Source: Lachnospiraceae bacterium (lineage in GTDB: Bacteria > Bacillota > Clostridia > Lachnospirales > Lachnospiraceae). From it: a stretch of DNA of 37,306 nt. Every line of letters begins with the position of its first letter. Position 1 is the first letter of the stretch. A program made the position numbers and the translations under genes. The notes under the pieces were generated by a model. That model worked only from the letters and a program-made list of their open reading frames with translations, was not told where the DNA came from and did no database searches. Below, piece after piece: positions 24,110 to 33,783 of the stretch. Location of the stretch: NCBI GenBank assembly GCA_024690265.1, contig JAILCW010000079.1:1-37306 (forward strand), in the 5' to 3' direction.

Positions 24110-25836
24110 AGGACCAAACCTTAAAGCGGATTGGCAAAATGCTTGTACCTTATCTCCCGTATATTTTGTTGTCTTTGTTATGTGCTGCGGTTACGGTAAT
24201 TCTTACTTTGGAGATACCGATTCTTACCGGTCGTGGAATTGATTGTATCGTAGGGGTTCATCAGGTTGATTTTGATGGATTGATTGTTGTTATTCGAACC
24301 ATGAGTGCAGTGATATTTTTAACTGCGTTGTTCCAATGGTTAATGAATCGAATCAATAACTACATTACGTATTCTCTCACGATGGAGTTGCGACAGGCTG
24401 CATTTTCCAAGCTGTTGCATCTGCCGGTGGCCCATGTGGATGGACATTCCCACGGGGATTATGTGAGTCGAATTATTTCGGATGCGGATAGCTTTTCTGA
24501 TGGATTGCTGCTGGGATTTAGCCAGTTGTTTACCGGAGTTCTGACCATCCTTGGTACCATAGTATTTATGCTGCGTATTAATGTTCAGATTTCTCTGGTT
24601 GTTATTGTATTAACACCAATCTCCTTGCTGGTTGCGAAGTTTATCTCCTCTCGCACTTACCGAATGTTCAAGCAACAGGCTATGGATCGAGGGGATTTGA
24701 CGGAGTTAGCGTCGGAACGTATTGAACAGCAGAAGCTAGTTCGCGCATTCCATTATACCGATGTGACCAAGGAAGCCTTTACCCGGAAGAATGACGCGCT
24801 TCGTGAGAGTTCATTGAAGGCTACTTTCTATTCTTCCTTAACCAATCCGTCTACACGATTTGTTAATTCGTTAATCTATGGCGTGGTTTGCTATTTTGGC
24901 GCAACCATTGTTATGGGTGGTGGGATTACCGTTGGACAGTTAAGCAGTTTCCTCGGATATGCCAGCCAGTATTCGAAACCATTTAATGAGATTACCGGTG
25001 TGATTACCGAGATGCAAAACGCTATCGCATGTGCAGCGCGATTATTTGAATTGATGGATGCCGAGGCCGAGTTGGAAACCATCGATGCGTCTTTGCCTCA
25101 GCCGATTCAAGGAAGGATGTCCATTCAGGATGTGGCATTTTCCTATGTGCCGGATCAACCGCTGTTGCGTGGGTTGAATCTGGAAGTGCAACCGGGACAG
25201 AAGATTGCAATTGTTGGACCAACGGGTGCCGGCAAAACCACTATGATTAATCTTTTGATGCGGTTCTATGATGTAGATGCAGGTGCAATTTGTATTGATG
25301 GCATTAATATCAATCATATTTCCAGAGAAGAACTGCGCCGACAGTTCGGTATGGTATTGCAGGAAACCTGGTTGCAGGAGGGAACCATCCTTGAGAACCT
25401 TCGTATGGCCAAGCCAGATGCGACCCTAGAGGAAGTAGTGGAAGCCTGCAAGGCGTCCCATGCCCATAGCTTTATTAAGAAACTGCCCAATGGTTATGAG
25501 ACCTATCTGGGCGGAGATGGAGGCAGTCTGTCTCAGGGCCAGAAACAGTTATTGTGTATCGCTCGTGTTATGTTGAATTTGCCTCCGATGTTGATTTTGG
25601 ATGAGGCTACCAGTTCCATTGATACACGTACCGAAATGAAAATCCAGGAGGCCTTTGCTCGAATGATGGAAGGTCGAACCACATTTGTCGTAGCACATCG
25701 GTTATCCACCATTGTGAATTCGGACATTATTTTATACATGGAGCATGGTCAGGTGTTGGAACAAGGCTCCCATGAAGCACTGTTGCAGAAGAATGGCCGC
25801 TATGCAGCATTGTATTACAGCCAGTTCAAGATTTAG
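24106..25836 (+). CDS. ABC exporter subunit B (half transporter with consensus catalytic glutamate)
   Basis: A 576-aa half transporter with six membrane helices and an ATPase domain: Walker A GPTGAGKT (371-378), signature LSQGQ (475-479) instead of LSGGQ, and Walker B LILDEAT with catalytic Glu500 and an H-loop VAHRLST. Together with the previous protein, the complex would have one consensus ATP site (Glu500 with FSGGQ of subunit A) and one degenerate site (Asp495 of subunit A with LSQGQ). Translation is coupled by the ATGA overlap, and GAGGAGGTGGGC precedes the start. No regulator or substrate-synthesis gene is adjacent. Confidence 0.93.
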   Translation: MKDQTLKRIGKMLVPYLPYILLSLLCAAVTVILTLEIPILTGRGIDCIVGVHQVDFDGLIVVIRTMSAVIFLTALFQWLMNRINNYITYSLTMELRQAAFSKLLHLPVAHVDGHSHGDYVSRIISDADSFSDGLLLGFSQLFTGVLTILGTIVFMLRINVQISLVVIVLTPISLLVAKFISSRTYRMFKQQAMDRGDLTELASERIEQQKLVRAFHYTDVTKEAFTRKNDALRESSLKATFYSSLTNPSTRFVNSLIYGVVCYFGATIVMGGGITVGQLSSFLGYASQYSKPFNEITGVITEMQNAIACAARLFELMDAEAELETIDASLPQPIQGRMSIQDVAFSYVPDQPLLRGLNLEVQPGQKIAIVGPTGAGKTTMINLLMRFYDVDAGAICIDGININHISREELRRQFGMVLQETWLQEGTILENLRMAKPDATLEEVVEACKASHAHSFIKKLPNGYETYLGGDGGSLSQGQKQLLCIARVMLNLPPMLILDEATSSIDTRTEMKIQEAFARMMEGRTTFVVAHRLSTIVNSDIILYMEHGQVLEQGSHEALLQKNGRYAALYYSQFKI

Positions 25837-25886
25837 TACAAATCTATCTTAAGAAGCCTAGATGTGGTATACTAATATAGGTGAAG

Positions 25887-25914
25887 TTGACATAATTGAA
25901 AAAGGATTTATAAT
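25887..25914 (+). promoter_or_regulatory. Promoter of murA
   Basis: Perfect TTGACA (25887-25892), 16 bases, perfect TATAAT (25909-25914). This is the best sigma-A match in the window; initiation near 25921 gives a leader of about 58 bases. Confidence 0.85.
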
Positions 25915-25978
25915 GTAAATCTTGAGAGTAAATGAGATATAAGGAATCGCAAATTAGCGATGATTTGAGGATAGGAAG

Positions 25979-27277
25979 ATGGAGCAGTATGTAATCAAAG
26001 GCGGCAAGCCATTGCATGGTGAAGTAACCATCGGCGGCGCCAAGAACGCAGCTTTGGCTATATTGGCCGCAGCCATTATGACAGATGATACTGTTGTAAT
26101 TGATAATCTGCCGGATGTTCGAGATGTTAATGTTATGATTGGTGCTATGGAAGACATTGGTGCCAGCATTCAGCGTGTGGATCGCCACACTGTTCGCATT
26201 AACGGATCTACCATTGGACGTTTGAGTGTAGATTATGAATACATTAAGAAGATTCGTGCATCCTATTATTTGTTGGGGGCATTGCTTGGTAAGTATAAGT
26301 CTGCAGAGGTTGCACTCCCAGGTGGATGTGCTATCGGTAGCAGACCAATCGATTTGCATATTAAGGGATTTAAGGCTTTGGGCGCAGATGTAGATACCGG
26401 ATATGGTTTGATTTCTGCCAAGGCTGAAGAATTAGTGGGCAATCACATTTATCTGGATAAGGTATCAGTTGGTGCTACCATTAATATTCTGATGACAGCC
26501 ACCATGGCCAAGGGTAAGACCGTAATTGAGAACGCGGCCAAGGAGCCACATGTTGTTGATGTTGCGAACTTCCTTAATAGCATGGGCGCTAATATTCGTG
26601 GTGCCGGAACTGATGTGATTCGTGTAGAGGGAGTTGAGTCCCTGCACGGAACAGAGTATTCCGTTATCCCGGATCAGATTGAGGCCGGAACATTTATGTG
26701 TGCAGCAGCAGTTACACATGGTGATGTTTTAGTTAAGAACGTAGTGCCGAAGCATTTGGAGGCTACCACAGCAAAGTTGGTAGAGGCTGGATGCAAGGTG
26801 ATTGAATATGATGATGCGGTTCGTGTCATAGCAGAGGATATGCAGTTGCATCATACAGCAGTTACAACACTTCCATATCCTGGATTTCCGACGGATATGC
26901 AACCGCAAATGGCAGTTGTATTAGCAGTTGCCGAGGGAACTAGTACAGTAACTGAGAGTATTTGGGACAATCGTTTTAAGTACGTTGATGAGTTGGCACG
27001 TATGGGTGCTCAGGTTAAGATTGAAAGTAATATAGCGATTATTACCGGTATTGATCATTATACCGGAGCGAGAGTATCTGCGCCGGACTTGCGAGCAGGT
27101 GCAGCATTGGTAATCGCAGGACTTGCAGCCAAGGATGGAATCTCTATCGTTGACGATATTTATTACATTCAACGTGGTTATGAGGACTTCGAAATCAAGC
27201 TTCGGGGCTTGGGCGGCAACATCGAATTGGTTGATAATGACCACGATTTGCAGAAGTTCATTTTGAAAGTTTCATAA
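25979..27277 (+). CDS. murA: UDP-N-acetylglucosamine 1-carboxyvinyltransferase
   Basis: A 432-aa enzyme that transfers enolpyruvate from PEP to UDP-GlcNAc, the first committed step of peptidoglycan synthesis and the fosfomycin target. The N-terminus IKGGKPLHGEVTIGGAKNAALAILAA is typical, the active-site Cys is Cys117 in LPGGCAIGSRPIDLH, and ASYYLLGALLG, YPGFPTDMQPQ and DLRAGAALVIAGL are all conserved. Because Cys is present rather than Asp, the fosfomycin-sensitive form of the active site is expected. GAGG lies eight bases before the ATG. The gene stands alone between a strong promoter and a strong terminator. Confidence 0.97.
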   Translation: MEQYVIKGGKPLHGEVTIGGAKNAALAILAAAIMTDDTVVIDNLPDVRDVNVMIGAMEDIGASIQRVDRHTVRINGSTIGRLSVDYEYIKKIRASYYLLGALLGKYKSAEVALPGGCAIGSRPIDLHIKGFKALGADVDTGYGLISAKAEELVGNHIYLDKVSVGATINILMTATMAKGKTVIENAAKEPHVVDVANFLNSMGANIRGAGTDVIRVEGVESLHGTEYSVIPDQIEAGTFMCAAAVTHGDVLVKNVVPKHLEATTAKLVEAGCKVIEYDDAVRVIAEDMQLHHTAVTTLPYPGFPTDMQPQMAVVLAVAEGTSTVTESIWDNRFKYVDELARMGAQVKIESNIAIITGIDHYTGARVSAPDLRAGAALVIAGLAAKDGISIVDDIYYIQRGYEDFEIKLRGLGGNIELVDNDHDLQKFILKVS

Positions 27278-27286
27278 AGTATTTGT

Positions 27287-27314
27287 AAAATCACCGCAAT
27301 TGCGGTGATTTTTT
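27287..27314 (+). terminator. Intrinsic terminator after murA
   Basis: AAAATCACCGCA and its complement form a near-perfect palindrome with an AATT centre, followed by TTTTTT. It begins nine bases after the murA stop. Confidence 0.93.
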
Positions 27315-27343
27315 GCATTATCAGACAAAAAGTATGTTATAAT
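27313..27343 (+). promoter_or_regulatory. Candidate promoter of the HD-GYP signalling operon
   Basis: A perfect TATAAT (27338-27343) with TTGCAT (27313-27318) 19 bases upstream, the latter overlapping the T-tract of the murA terminator. The -10 box is convincing, the -35 and spacing less so. Confidence 0.45.
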
Positions 27344-27378
27344 AACAGGCACAAGAGAGATATGAGGGGTTATTAACT

Positions 27379-29490
27379 ATGAAAAAGCATATGGGCATAT
27401 GGATGCGAGTGCTTACCATCGTGTGTGGTGTACTCGTTAATGCTAGTTTGTCTTATTTGATATTTCGATATCAGATACCGATGTACTTCGATACCATTGG
27501 TACCATAGGTGTGGCTGCGTTGGCCGGCGTCTTCCCAGGGTTCTTGACCGCGATGCTGACTAATGTTTTTTGCGGTCTTTTTAACCCGATGTCGATATAC
27601 TATTCTACTATAAATATTCTAATTGCCGCTGTGACGGCTTGTTTTGTGAGTTTCCATTTATTTGATAAGAAGAGAAATGTGCTCTGGTTTATTCTGATTC
27701 TGTCATTGCTTGGTGGCGGATTGGGGGGCTTGTTGCAGATTATGTTGCTGGGGCAGCCACAGTATTCTGAGATTACTTTGGCTTCAGAGTATATCGTCAC
27801 TAATATGAGCCTTAATTATTATTTGGCATTTCTGCTGGTTAACATCTGCTTGAATATCATTGATAAAGGTATTTCCGTAGGTATAGTTTTGGTCATTCTA
27901 CACTTGTTGCCGGAGAAGCTGAAGCAACGGTTATGGACGAGTGGGTGGAAACAGCGTCCGCTGACGGAAGAGGAGATTAAAAGGTTCCGGCATAAAAAGT
28001 ATAAGACAGCAAGCCTGCAGCATCGTGTGACTCGGATGTTGATATTCGCATCTTTGTCTATGACCATTATTATGGGCTTTATCAGCATGCGTTTGTACTT
28101 TAATAATACCAAGCAAGAGTATACCCAGAGTGCCCAAGGCGCTGCCAAAATTGCGGCATCCATCATTGATGCAGACATGATGGACGCCTATGTGAAGAAG
28201 GGGCATGATGCGCCGGGATACGACGAGACCGAAAAGGAATTATATAGAATCCGTGACAATTCTTTTGGTGTGCAGTTCCTTTATGCCATTGTGATTGATG
28301 AGGAAGGGTGCCATATGGCGTTTGATTGTGCCACCGAGGATGTGCCGGCCAATAAACCGGGGACGTTTGTTCCATTTGAGGAAGCCTTCGAACCATATGT
28401 GGACGATTTGTTGGCTGGACGGGAGATTCGTCCCATTGAATCCGATGATATCTCCGGATGGGTGCTTACGGTGTATGAGCCAATCAAAAATGCCGCGGGA
28501 ATTACCACCGGGTATGTTGGTGTCGATGTGTCCATGTCGTTCTTATCCGATTACGTAAGAGAGTATGCGTTAAAGGCCACATTAATCTTCTCCGGATTCC
28601 TTTTGTTGATATTATCTTATGGTCTATGGGCTGCACGTTACTACTTGATTCATCCAATCAATAGTATGGCCGGCATTACCAAGGGCTTCATGGAGGACCC
28701 GGACAATCAGGTGGTGTTGCAAGAGAATGTAAAAATCTTAAAGGCGTTGGATATTCAAACCGGCGACGAGATTCAAAACCTGTATCGTTCCTTGTGTAAG
28801 ATGATGGAATCTGCTGTAAACAAAATGAGCGATATTCGTCATCAAGGGAAACGTATCAACCAGATGCAGGCAGGACTGATTATTACCATGGCAGACATGG
28901 TAGAGTCTAGGGATTCGGATACCGGCTATCATATCCAGAAGACCGCGGATTATGTCAAGATTATTCTGCAGGGATTGCAGAAAAAAGGATATTACAAAGA
29001 GAAGATGACCCCAAAGTACATGGAAGATGTACAGATGTCGGCGCCGCTTCATGACATCGGAAAAATTAACATTCCCGATGCGGTATTGAACAAGCCGGGC
29101 AAGCTGACGGATGAGGAGTATGAGATTATGAAGCGCCATACCACCGAAGGCAAGAAGCTGATGGAGAAGGCGATTAGTACAGTACAAGGAGAGAGTTACT
29201 TAAAAGAAGCAAGAAATATGGCGGCATATCACCACGAGAAGTGGGATGGTTCGGGTTATCCGGAAGGACTAAAGGGGCCGGTAATTCCATTGTCAGCCAG
29301 AATAATGGCGGTTGCGGATGTGTTTGATGCCTTAACCGCACGGCGAGTATATAAGGAGCCAATGCCTTTTGATAAGGCAATGAGTATTATTGAGGAAGGC
29401 GCAGGAACACACTTTGATCCGAAGTGTGTGGAGGTCTTCTTAGAAGCAGAGCAAGAAGTTCGAAGAGTACAGAGGAAATATCAAGACTAG
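27379..29490 (+). CDS. Membrane HD-GYP domain protein with ECF-S-like N-terminus and extracytoplasmic sensor
   Basis: A 703-aa protein. The first ~185 residues form a multi-helix membrane region (FDTIGTIGVAALAGVFPGFLTAML, YYSTINILIAAVTACF) resembling ECF substrate-binding proteins. A further membrane helix (about 217-237), an extracytoplasmic Cache-like sensor (about 240-390) and another helix (about 395-416) follow, then a HAMP-like linker. The output is an HD-GYP domain (about 505-700) with His558-Asp559 in HDIGKI, HTTEGKKL, and HHEKWDGSGYP (618-628). Intact HD-GYP domains hydrolyse cyclic di-GMP. GAGGGG lies about nine bases before the ATG. The kinase gene follows after 24 bases without a terminator, so this is probably the first gene of a signalling operon. 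The ECF-S resemblance is by eye and should be treated as an inference. Confidence 0.87.
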   Translation: MKKHMGIWMRVLTIVCGVLVNASLSYLIFRYQIPMYFDTIGTIGVAALAGVFPGFLTAMLTNVFCGLFNPMSIYYSTINILIAAVTACFVSFHLFDKKRNVLWFILILSLLGGGLGGLLQIMLLGQPQYSEITLASEYIVTNMSLNYYLAFLLVNICLNIIDKGISVGIVLVILHLLPEKLKQRLWTSGWKQRPLTEEEIKRFRHKKYKTASLQHRVTRMLIFASLSMTIIMGFISMRLYFNNTKQEYTQSAQGAAKIAASIIDADMMDAYVKKGHDAPGYDETEKELYRIRDNSFGVQFLYAIVIDEEGCHMAFDCATEDVPANKPGTFVPFEEAFEPYVDDLLAGREIRPIESDDISGWVLTVYEPIKNAAGITTGYVGVDVSMSFLSDYVREYALKATLIFSGFLLLILSYGLWAARYYLIHPINSMAGITKGFMEDPDNQVVLQENVKILKALDIQTGDEIQNLYRSLCKMMESAVNKMSDIRHQGKRINQMQAGLIITMADMVESRDSDTGYHIQKTADYVKIILQGLQKKGYYKEKMTPKYMEDVQMSAPLHDIGKINIPDAVLNKPGKLTDEEYEIMKRHTTEGKKLMEKAISTVQGESYLKEARNMAAYHHEKWDGSGYPEGLKGPVIPLSARIMAVADVFDALTARRVYKEPMPFDKAMSIIEEGAGTHFDPKCVEVFLEAEQEVRRVQRKYQD

Positions 29491-29514
29491 AATAAGTGTG
29501 GAGGCTTTTTCCAT

Positions 29515-32500
29515 ATGAGAAGCAAATGGATTTCTAACGTGATACTTTCGATCTCAATAATTGCATGCATGTTATCTCCGATGGTGGCGTATGCAACAGA
29601 GGAGAACACAGACGATTTGCAGGCGGAAGTGTCGGGGGACGCTAGAGCGAATGCAAACAAGGGCGGTGGATATGCGGTCAGTGGTCAGTTGGCAGAGATC
29701 GGATATTCCATGCAGATATACGATGAAAGCAATGGTCTTCCTACGTCTGACGCGAATTGTGTCCTGTCAGATAGTAAGGGTTATATGTGGATTGGTGGAT
29801 ATGCCGGCATCTTTCGATACGATGGCATATCCTTTGAACGACTGCCTTCTACCGAAGGTCTGACTAGTGGCAGAAGTCTGTTTGAAGACAGTAAGGGGAG
29901 AATCTGGGTCGGAACTAATGATAATGGTATTGTGGTCATTGATGGTGACAAGCAGACCCATATCACATACAAGGATGGCCTGAAGTCATCCACCATTCGT
30001 ACCTTTGTGGAGGATGATGCGGGAAGAATATTTGCGGGAACCTCTATGGGAGTTTGCCTCATTTCTGATGATTATCAGATTACAAACTTTACGGATGCTA
30101 CCTTAAAGGATGCCTATGTCCTTCATATGGTAAAGGCAAATAATGGGTATATTCTGGGCGTTACCAAGAATGGCGTGTTATTCCGAATCAAAGATGGCTG
30201 GTACGAATCCTGTATTGCCGGTGATAACCTGGGAATTGGTGCTATCACTGCGGTTTGTCCGGACCCAGAGAATCCGGAGTTTATGTACCTCGGTAATGAC
30301 GAGGGCAAAGTATATTACGGGGAATACGGGGATTATCAAACTAAGATGAAGGAGATTGACGTATCTCCTGCCATTAGCGTAAATTGGATGACCTATGCTT
30401 GCGGGCGCATATGGGTGGTGTCCGATGATACTGTGGGATATTTGGATGACCAAAAGGAGTACGTAAATCTTTCCAATCTTCCGCTTACCAGTGGAATTGA
30501 AATGTTGGTGGAGGATTATCAGGGGAATCTGTGGATGGCATCCAGCCGACAGGGCGTTGCCAAAGTAGTAGCCAATAACTTCCATTTTCTTTCAGAGCAG
30601 GCAGGCTTGGAAGAGCAAGTTGTAAATACAACATGCCTGTATAATGGAAAACTCTATATTGGTACGGATCATGGTCTTCAGATCATCGATGAAAACCAGC
30701 AAGGATATACGGATGAGTTGACGGAGTATTTGGCTGAAACCCGTATTCGATGCATCCGAAGAGATGGTGCGGGAAATCTGTGGATTGCATGCTACAACAA
30801 CGGAAAAGGTTTAACGAGATATTCGTCGGACGGTAGTATCTATAGCTTTACAGAAGAGAATGGTTTTATAACCAATTCTGTACGTTGCGTATATCCTATG
30901 TCAGATGGTTCTGTTATTGTAGGCACCAATAATGGTGCAGCAGTCATTAAGGGGGATCAGGTGATTCGGACCTATGGTCGTAGAGAGGGTATGGCGAACC
31001 TGGTTTGTCTTAGCGTAGAAGAAGGTCCGAATGGGGATATCATCATTGGAACCGATGGTGGTGGAATGTATGTAGCCAGCGGAAATGAATTCCGCCATTA
31101 TGGACGAGGAGATGGTATGACCTCAGACGTATTGATGCGTAGTTATTGGGATGAGACCCGAGGCATCTATTGGCTGGTTACATCTAACTCACTGCAATAT
31201 CTCAAAGATGGGTTGGTGTACGAGATTAAGACCTTCCCTTATGCAGATATTTTTGATGTATGTTTTGATAATCACGACAATTTGTGGGTGATTTCCGCTT
31301 ATGGATTGATTTGCCTCAAGGCAGATGATGTTTTGAATAAATCCGATTATAGCTACCAGGTCTATGACGGACGGTGTGGTTTGACGTCTGAGGCTACGGC
31401 CAATTCCTACATTGAAAAAGATGATGAAGGAAACATTTATCTGGCAGAACGATTGGGCGTTGATAAGGTTAATATTAATAATTTCTTCCAGCAGAATAAT
31501 GAGATTCGAATTGGGTTAAAGAACATTACCTGCAGTACCGGAGAAATCGTACCCCGCGAAGATGGGGTATACGAGATTCCATCGGATGCCGGTCGTATCC
31601 AGATTCATGCAAGTGTACTGAATTATTCTCTGTCGAACCCGACGATTCATATTTTCCTTGAAGGGGATGAAGAATCCGGCATCGAGGTAAATCAGAGAAA
31701 CATTACGGCTTTGGAGTACACCAACTTGCCTTATGGCAATTATACGTTGCATGTACAGATCGTAGATGAGGCAACTCGGGAAGTTTATAAGGATTCAACC
31801 TTTGCCATTGATAAGCGTCCGCGTGTTATGGAGTTATTTGTGGTAAAGCTGCTGCTGTTAGCACTGTTGGCTTTGGTGGGCGGCTTAATTGTATGGCGTA
31901 TTATGAGTGGAACGGTTATCCGTCGTCAATACAGGGAAATTGCGGCTGCAAAGGAAGAAGCAGATCGTGCAAATAGTGCCAAGTCTCGATTCCTGGCGAA
32001 TATGTCCCATGAGATTCGAACACCAATTAACACCATTCTCGGAATGAATGAGATGATATTACGAGAGGATCCAACGGGAGTGCCTAAGCCATATTTCCTT
32101 GCCATGATGAATTACTCCATCGATATTCGACAGGCATCAGAAGCCTTGCTTGGATTGATTAACGATATCTTGGATTTGTCCAAAATCGAATCCGGCAAGA
32201 TGCACCTTGTAGAGCAGGAGTATGATCCGGCAGAACAGATTCGCGGCATGATTAAGATGATTCGGGTGCGTAGCGACCAGAAGGATTTGAACTTTGACGT
32301 GGATGTAGACGAGAATCTTCCTCGCCGATTGTACGGTGATAGTGGCAAGATTAAGCAGGTGGTGCTGAATCTGTTGACCAACGCAGTAAAGTACACCAAG
32401 GAAGGTGGATTCACCTTGACGGTGAAAGTGTTGGAGAAGAGTCAGGAACGTTGCCGTGTGCTGTTTTCGGTGAAGGATACCGGAATCGGCGTTCGTCCGG

Positions 32501-33783
32501 AGGATATGGACAAATTGTTCTCTGCCTTTGAGCGACTGGATGAGAATAAAAACAGCGGCATTCAGGGAACCGGTTTGGGATTGGATATTTCCCGTCAGTT
32601 CGCGGAATTAATGAACGGCAAATTGACTTGCGATAGTGTCTATGGCGAAGGTTCAGACTTTCAGTTTGTTATAGAGCAAAAGATTATAGATGCGGCTCCA
32701 ATTGGTGTGTTCGATGAAGATGAGGAGCCGATGGCCAAGGGACCATACGTTCCAAAGTTTGTAGCACCGGATGCAGCTGTATTGGTGGTAGATGATAATC
32801 CGATGAATCTGACGGTTATCAAGAATCTTTTGGCTGCAACCAAAGTATTTGTTTCTACTGCAACCTCCGGGGAAGAGTGCTTGAATAAACTAAAGGAAGG
32901 TAGCTTTGATGTGATTCTGTTAGATCACATGATGCCGGGAATGGATGGAATAGAAACCTTAGAAAAGATTCGAGAACGATATAAAGATTTACCGGTTTAT
33001 GCCCTTACTGCAAATCTTGAATCGGATGGAGGAGAATTCTATAAGTCCAAAGGTTTTAATGGATACTTGTCCAAGCCGATTGATTCGGAGACCTTGGAGC
33101 TTACAATTCTTAAGCATCTTCCGGAGGAGAGTGTTATGATTCCGCAGGATGTTTCGGCTGGGAAGTCTATGGAATTGCCGCCGGAATACGATTGGGTACG
33201 GGCAATTGAGGGTATTGATCCAGAAGAAGGAATCAAAAACAGCGGTGGAGTAGATACCTATATTTACAGCTTGGGATTGTTCCACGATACTATCGAATCA
33301 AATGCTGCGGTGATTGAAAAGGCATGGAAAGATGGAGATATCAAGCTGTTTACCACCAAGGTACATGCACTTAAGAGTTCAGCGCGTATTATTGGTGAGA
33401 TTAACTTGTCGAAGTTGTCGTTGGAATTAGAGGAAGCTGGTAAGAAGGGGGATAAAGCTTTCATCGATGCGAATGCGCAGAATCTGTTGGATTTGTATCG
33501 ATCATATTTGGAGATATTTAAAAGAATTGCAGGCTCTAAGGAAGTGGAGCAACTGGGTGTAGAACGTCATGCAATTCCGAAAGAAGCTCTGGAAGATGCG
33601 GTTGTTGCACTGAAAGAATTAGTTCCGGCCATGGATTATGATGGCGTAGAGATGGTGTTGCAGGAAACCCAAAATTATCGGTTAGAAAAGGAAGATGCCG
33701 AGTGGTTCAGTGAGATGGAAAAGGCTTTACGCGTTATCGATTGGGATCACATGGAAGAACTGTTAGGAGCTAGAAAGAAATGA
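29515..33783 (+). CDS. Hybrid histidine kinase with extracellular two-component propeller sensor
   Basis: A 1422-aa hybrid kinase. A signal peptide ends near AYA (27), and a large extracytoplasmic region (about 50-690) carries Reg_prop-type repeats with recurring W-I/V-G-T and D-x-x-G-x-x-W elements, arranged as propellers. A Y_Y_Y-like sandwich (about 695-768) leads to a membrane helix (774-797). Inside the cell are HisKA with His832 in MSHEIRTPINTI, HATPase (VLNLLTNAVKY, DTGIGV, GTGLGLDIS), a receiver with acid pair Asp1093-Asp1094 and phosphoacceptor Asp1137 in LLDHMMPGMDG, Hpt with His1284 in HALKSSARIIG, and a conserved ~65-residue tail. The build resembles Bacteroidetes-type HTCS sensors of glycans, but without an AraC output. 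GTGGAGG is ten bases before the ATG. It overlaps the next gene by four bases. Confidence 0.93.
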   Translation: MRSKWISNVILSISIIACMLSPMVAYATEENTDDLQAEVSGDARANANKGGGYAVSGQLAEIGYSMQIYDESNGLPTSDANCVLSDSKGYMWIGGYAGIFRYDGISFERLPSTEGLTSGRSLFEDSKGRIWVGTNDNGIVVIDGDKQTHITYKDGLKSSTIRTFVEDDAGRIFAGTSMGVCLISDDYQITNFTDATLKDAYVLHMVKANNGYILGVTKNGVLFRIKDGWYESCIAGDNLGIGAITAVCPDPENPEFMYLGNDEGKVYYGEYGDYQTKMKEIDVSPAISVNWMTYACGRIWVVSDDTVGYLDDQKEYVNLSNLPLTSGIEMLVEDYQGNLWMASSRQGVAKVVANNFHFLSEQAGLEEQVVNTTCLYNGKLYIGTDHGLQIIDENQQGYTDELTEYLAETRIRCIRRDGAGNLWIACYNNGKGLTRYSSDGSIYSFTEENGFITNSVRCVYPMSDGSVIVGTNNGAAVIKGDQVIRTYGRREGMANLVCLSVEEGPNGDIIIGTDGGGMYVASGNEFRHYGRGDGMTSDVLMRSYWDETRGIYWLVTSNSLQYLKDGLVYEIKTFPYADIFDVCFDNHDNLWVISAYGLICLKADDVLNKSDYSYQVYDGRCGLTSEATANSYIEKDDEGNIYLAERLGVDKVNINNFFQQNNEIRIGLKNITCSTGEIVPREDGVYEIPSDAGRIQIHASVLNYSLSNPTIHIFLEGDEESGIEVNQRNITALEYTNLPYGNYTLHVQIVDEATREVYKDSTFAIDKRPRVMELFVVKLLLLALLALVGGLIVWRIMSGTVIRRQYREIAAAKEEADRANSAKSRFLANMSHEIRTPINTILGMNEMILREDPTGVPKPYFLAMMNYSIDIRQASEALLGLINDILDLSKIESGKMHLVEQEYDPAEQIRGMIKMIRVRSDQKDLNFDVDVDENLPRRLYGDSGKIKQVVLNLLTNAVKYTKEGGFTLTVKVLEKSQERCRVLFSVKDTGIGVRPEDMDKLFSAFERLDENKNSGIQGTGLGLDISRQFAELMNGKLTCDSVYGEGSDFQFVIEQKIIDAAPIGVFDEDEEPMAKGPYVPKFVAPDAAVLVVDDNPMNLTVIKNLLAATKVFVSTATSGEECLNKLKEGSFDVILLDHMMPGMDGIETLEKIRERYKDLPVYALTANLESDGGEFYKSKGFNGYLSKPIDSETLELTILKHLPEESVMIPQDVSAGKSMELPPEYDWVRAIEGIDPEEGIKNSGGVDTYIYSLGLFHDTIESNAAVIEKAWKDGDIKLFTTKVHALKSSARIIGEINLSKLSLELEEAGKKGDKAFIDANAQNLLDLYRSYLEIFKRIAGSKEVEQLGVERHAIPKEALEDAVVALKELVPAMDYDGVEMVLQETQNYRLEKEDAEWFSEMEKALRVIDWDHMEELLGARKK

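Noticed and set aside
22379-25836. Asp in place of catalytic Glu (subunit A) and LSQGQ instead of LSGGQ (subunit B) as damage to the ABC exporter
   Set aside because: The two changes lie in the same composite ATP site, exactly the asymmetric arrangement known for heterodimeric exporters; it is normal for the family.
33780-33783. Frameshift between the two hybrid kinase genes
   Set aside because: The overlap is a regular ATGA stop-start junction; the second protein begins with its own membrane domain and is a complete kinase.
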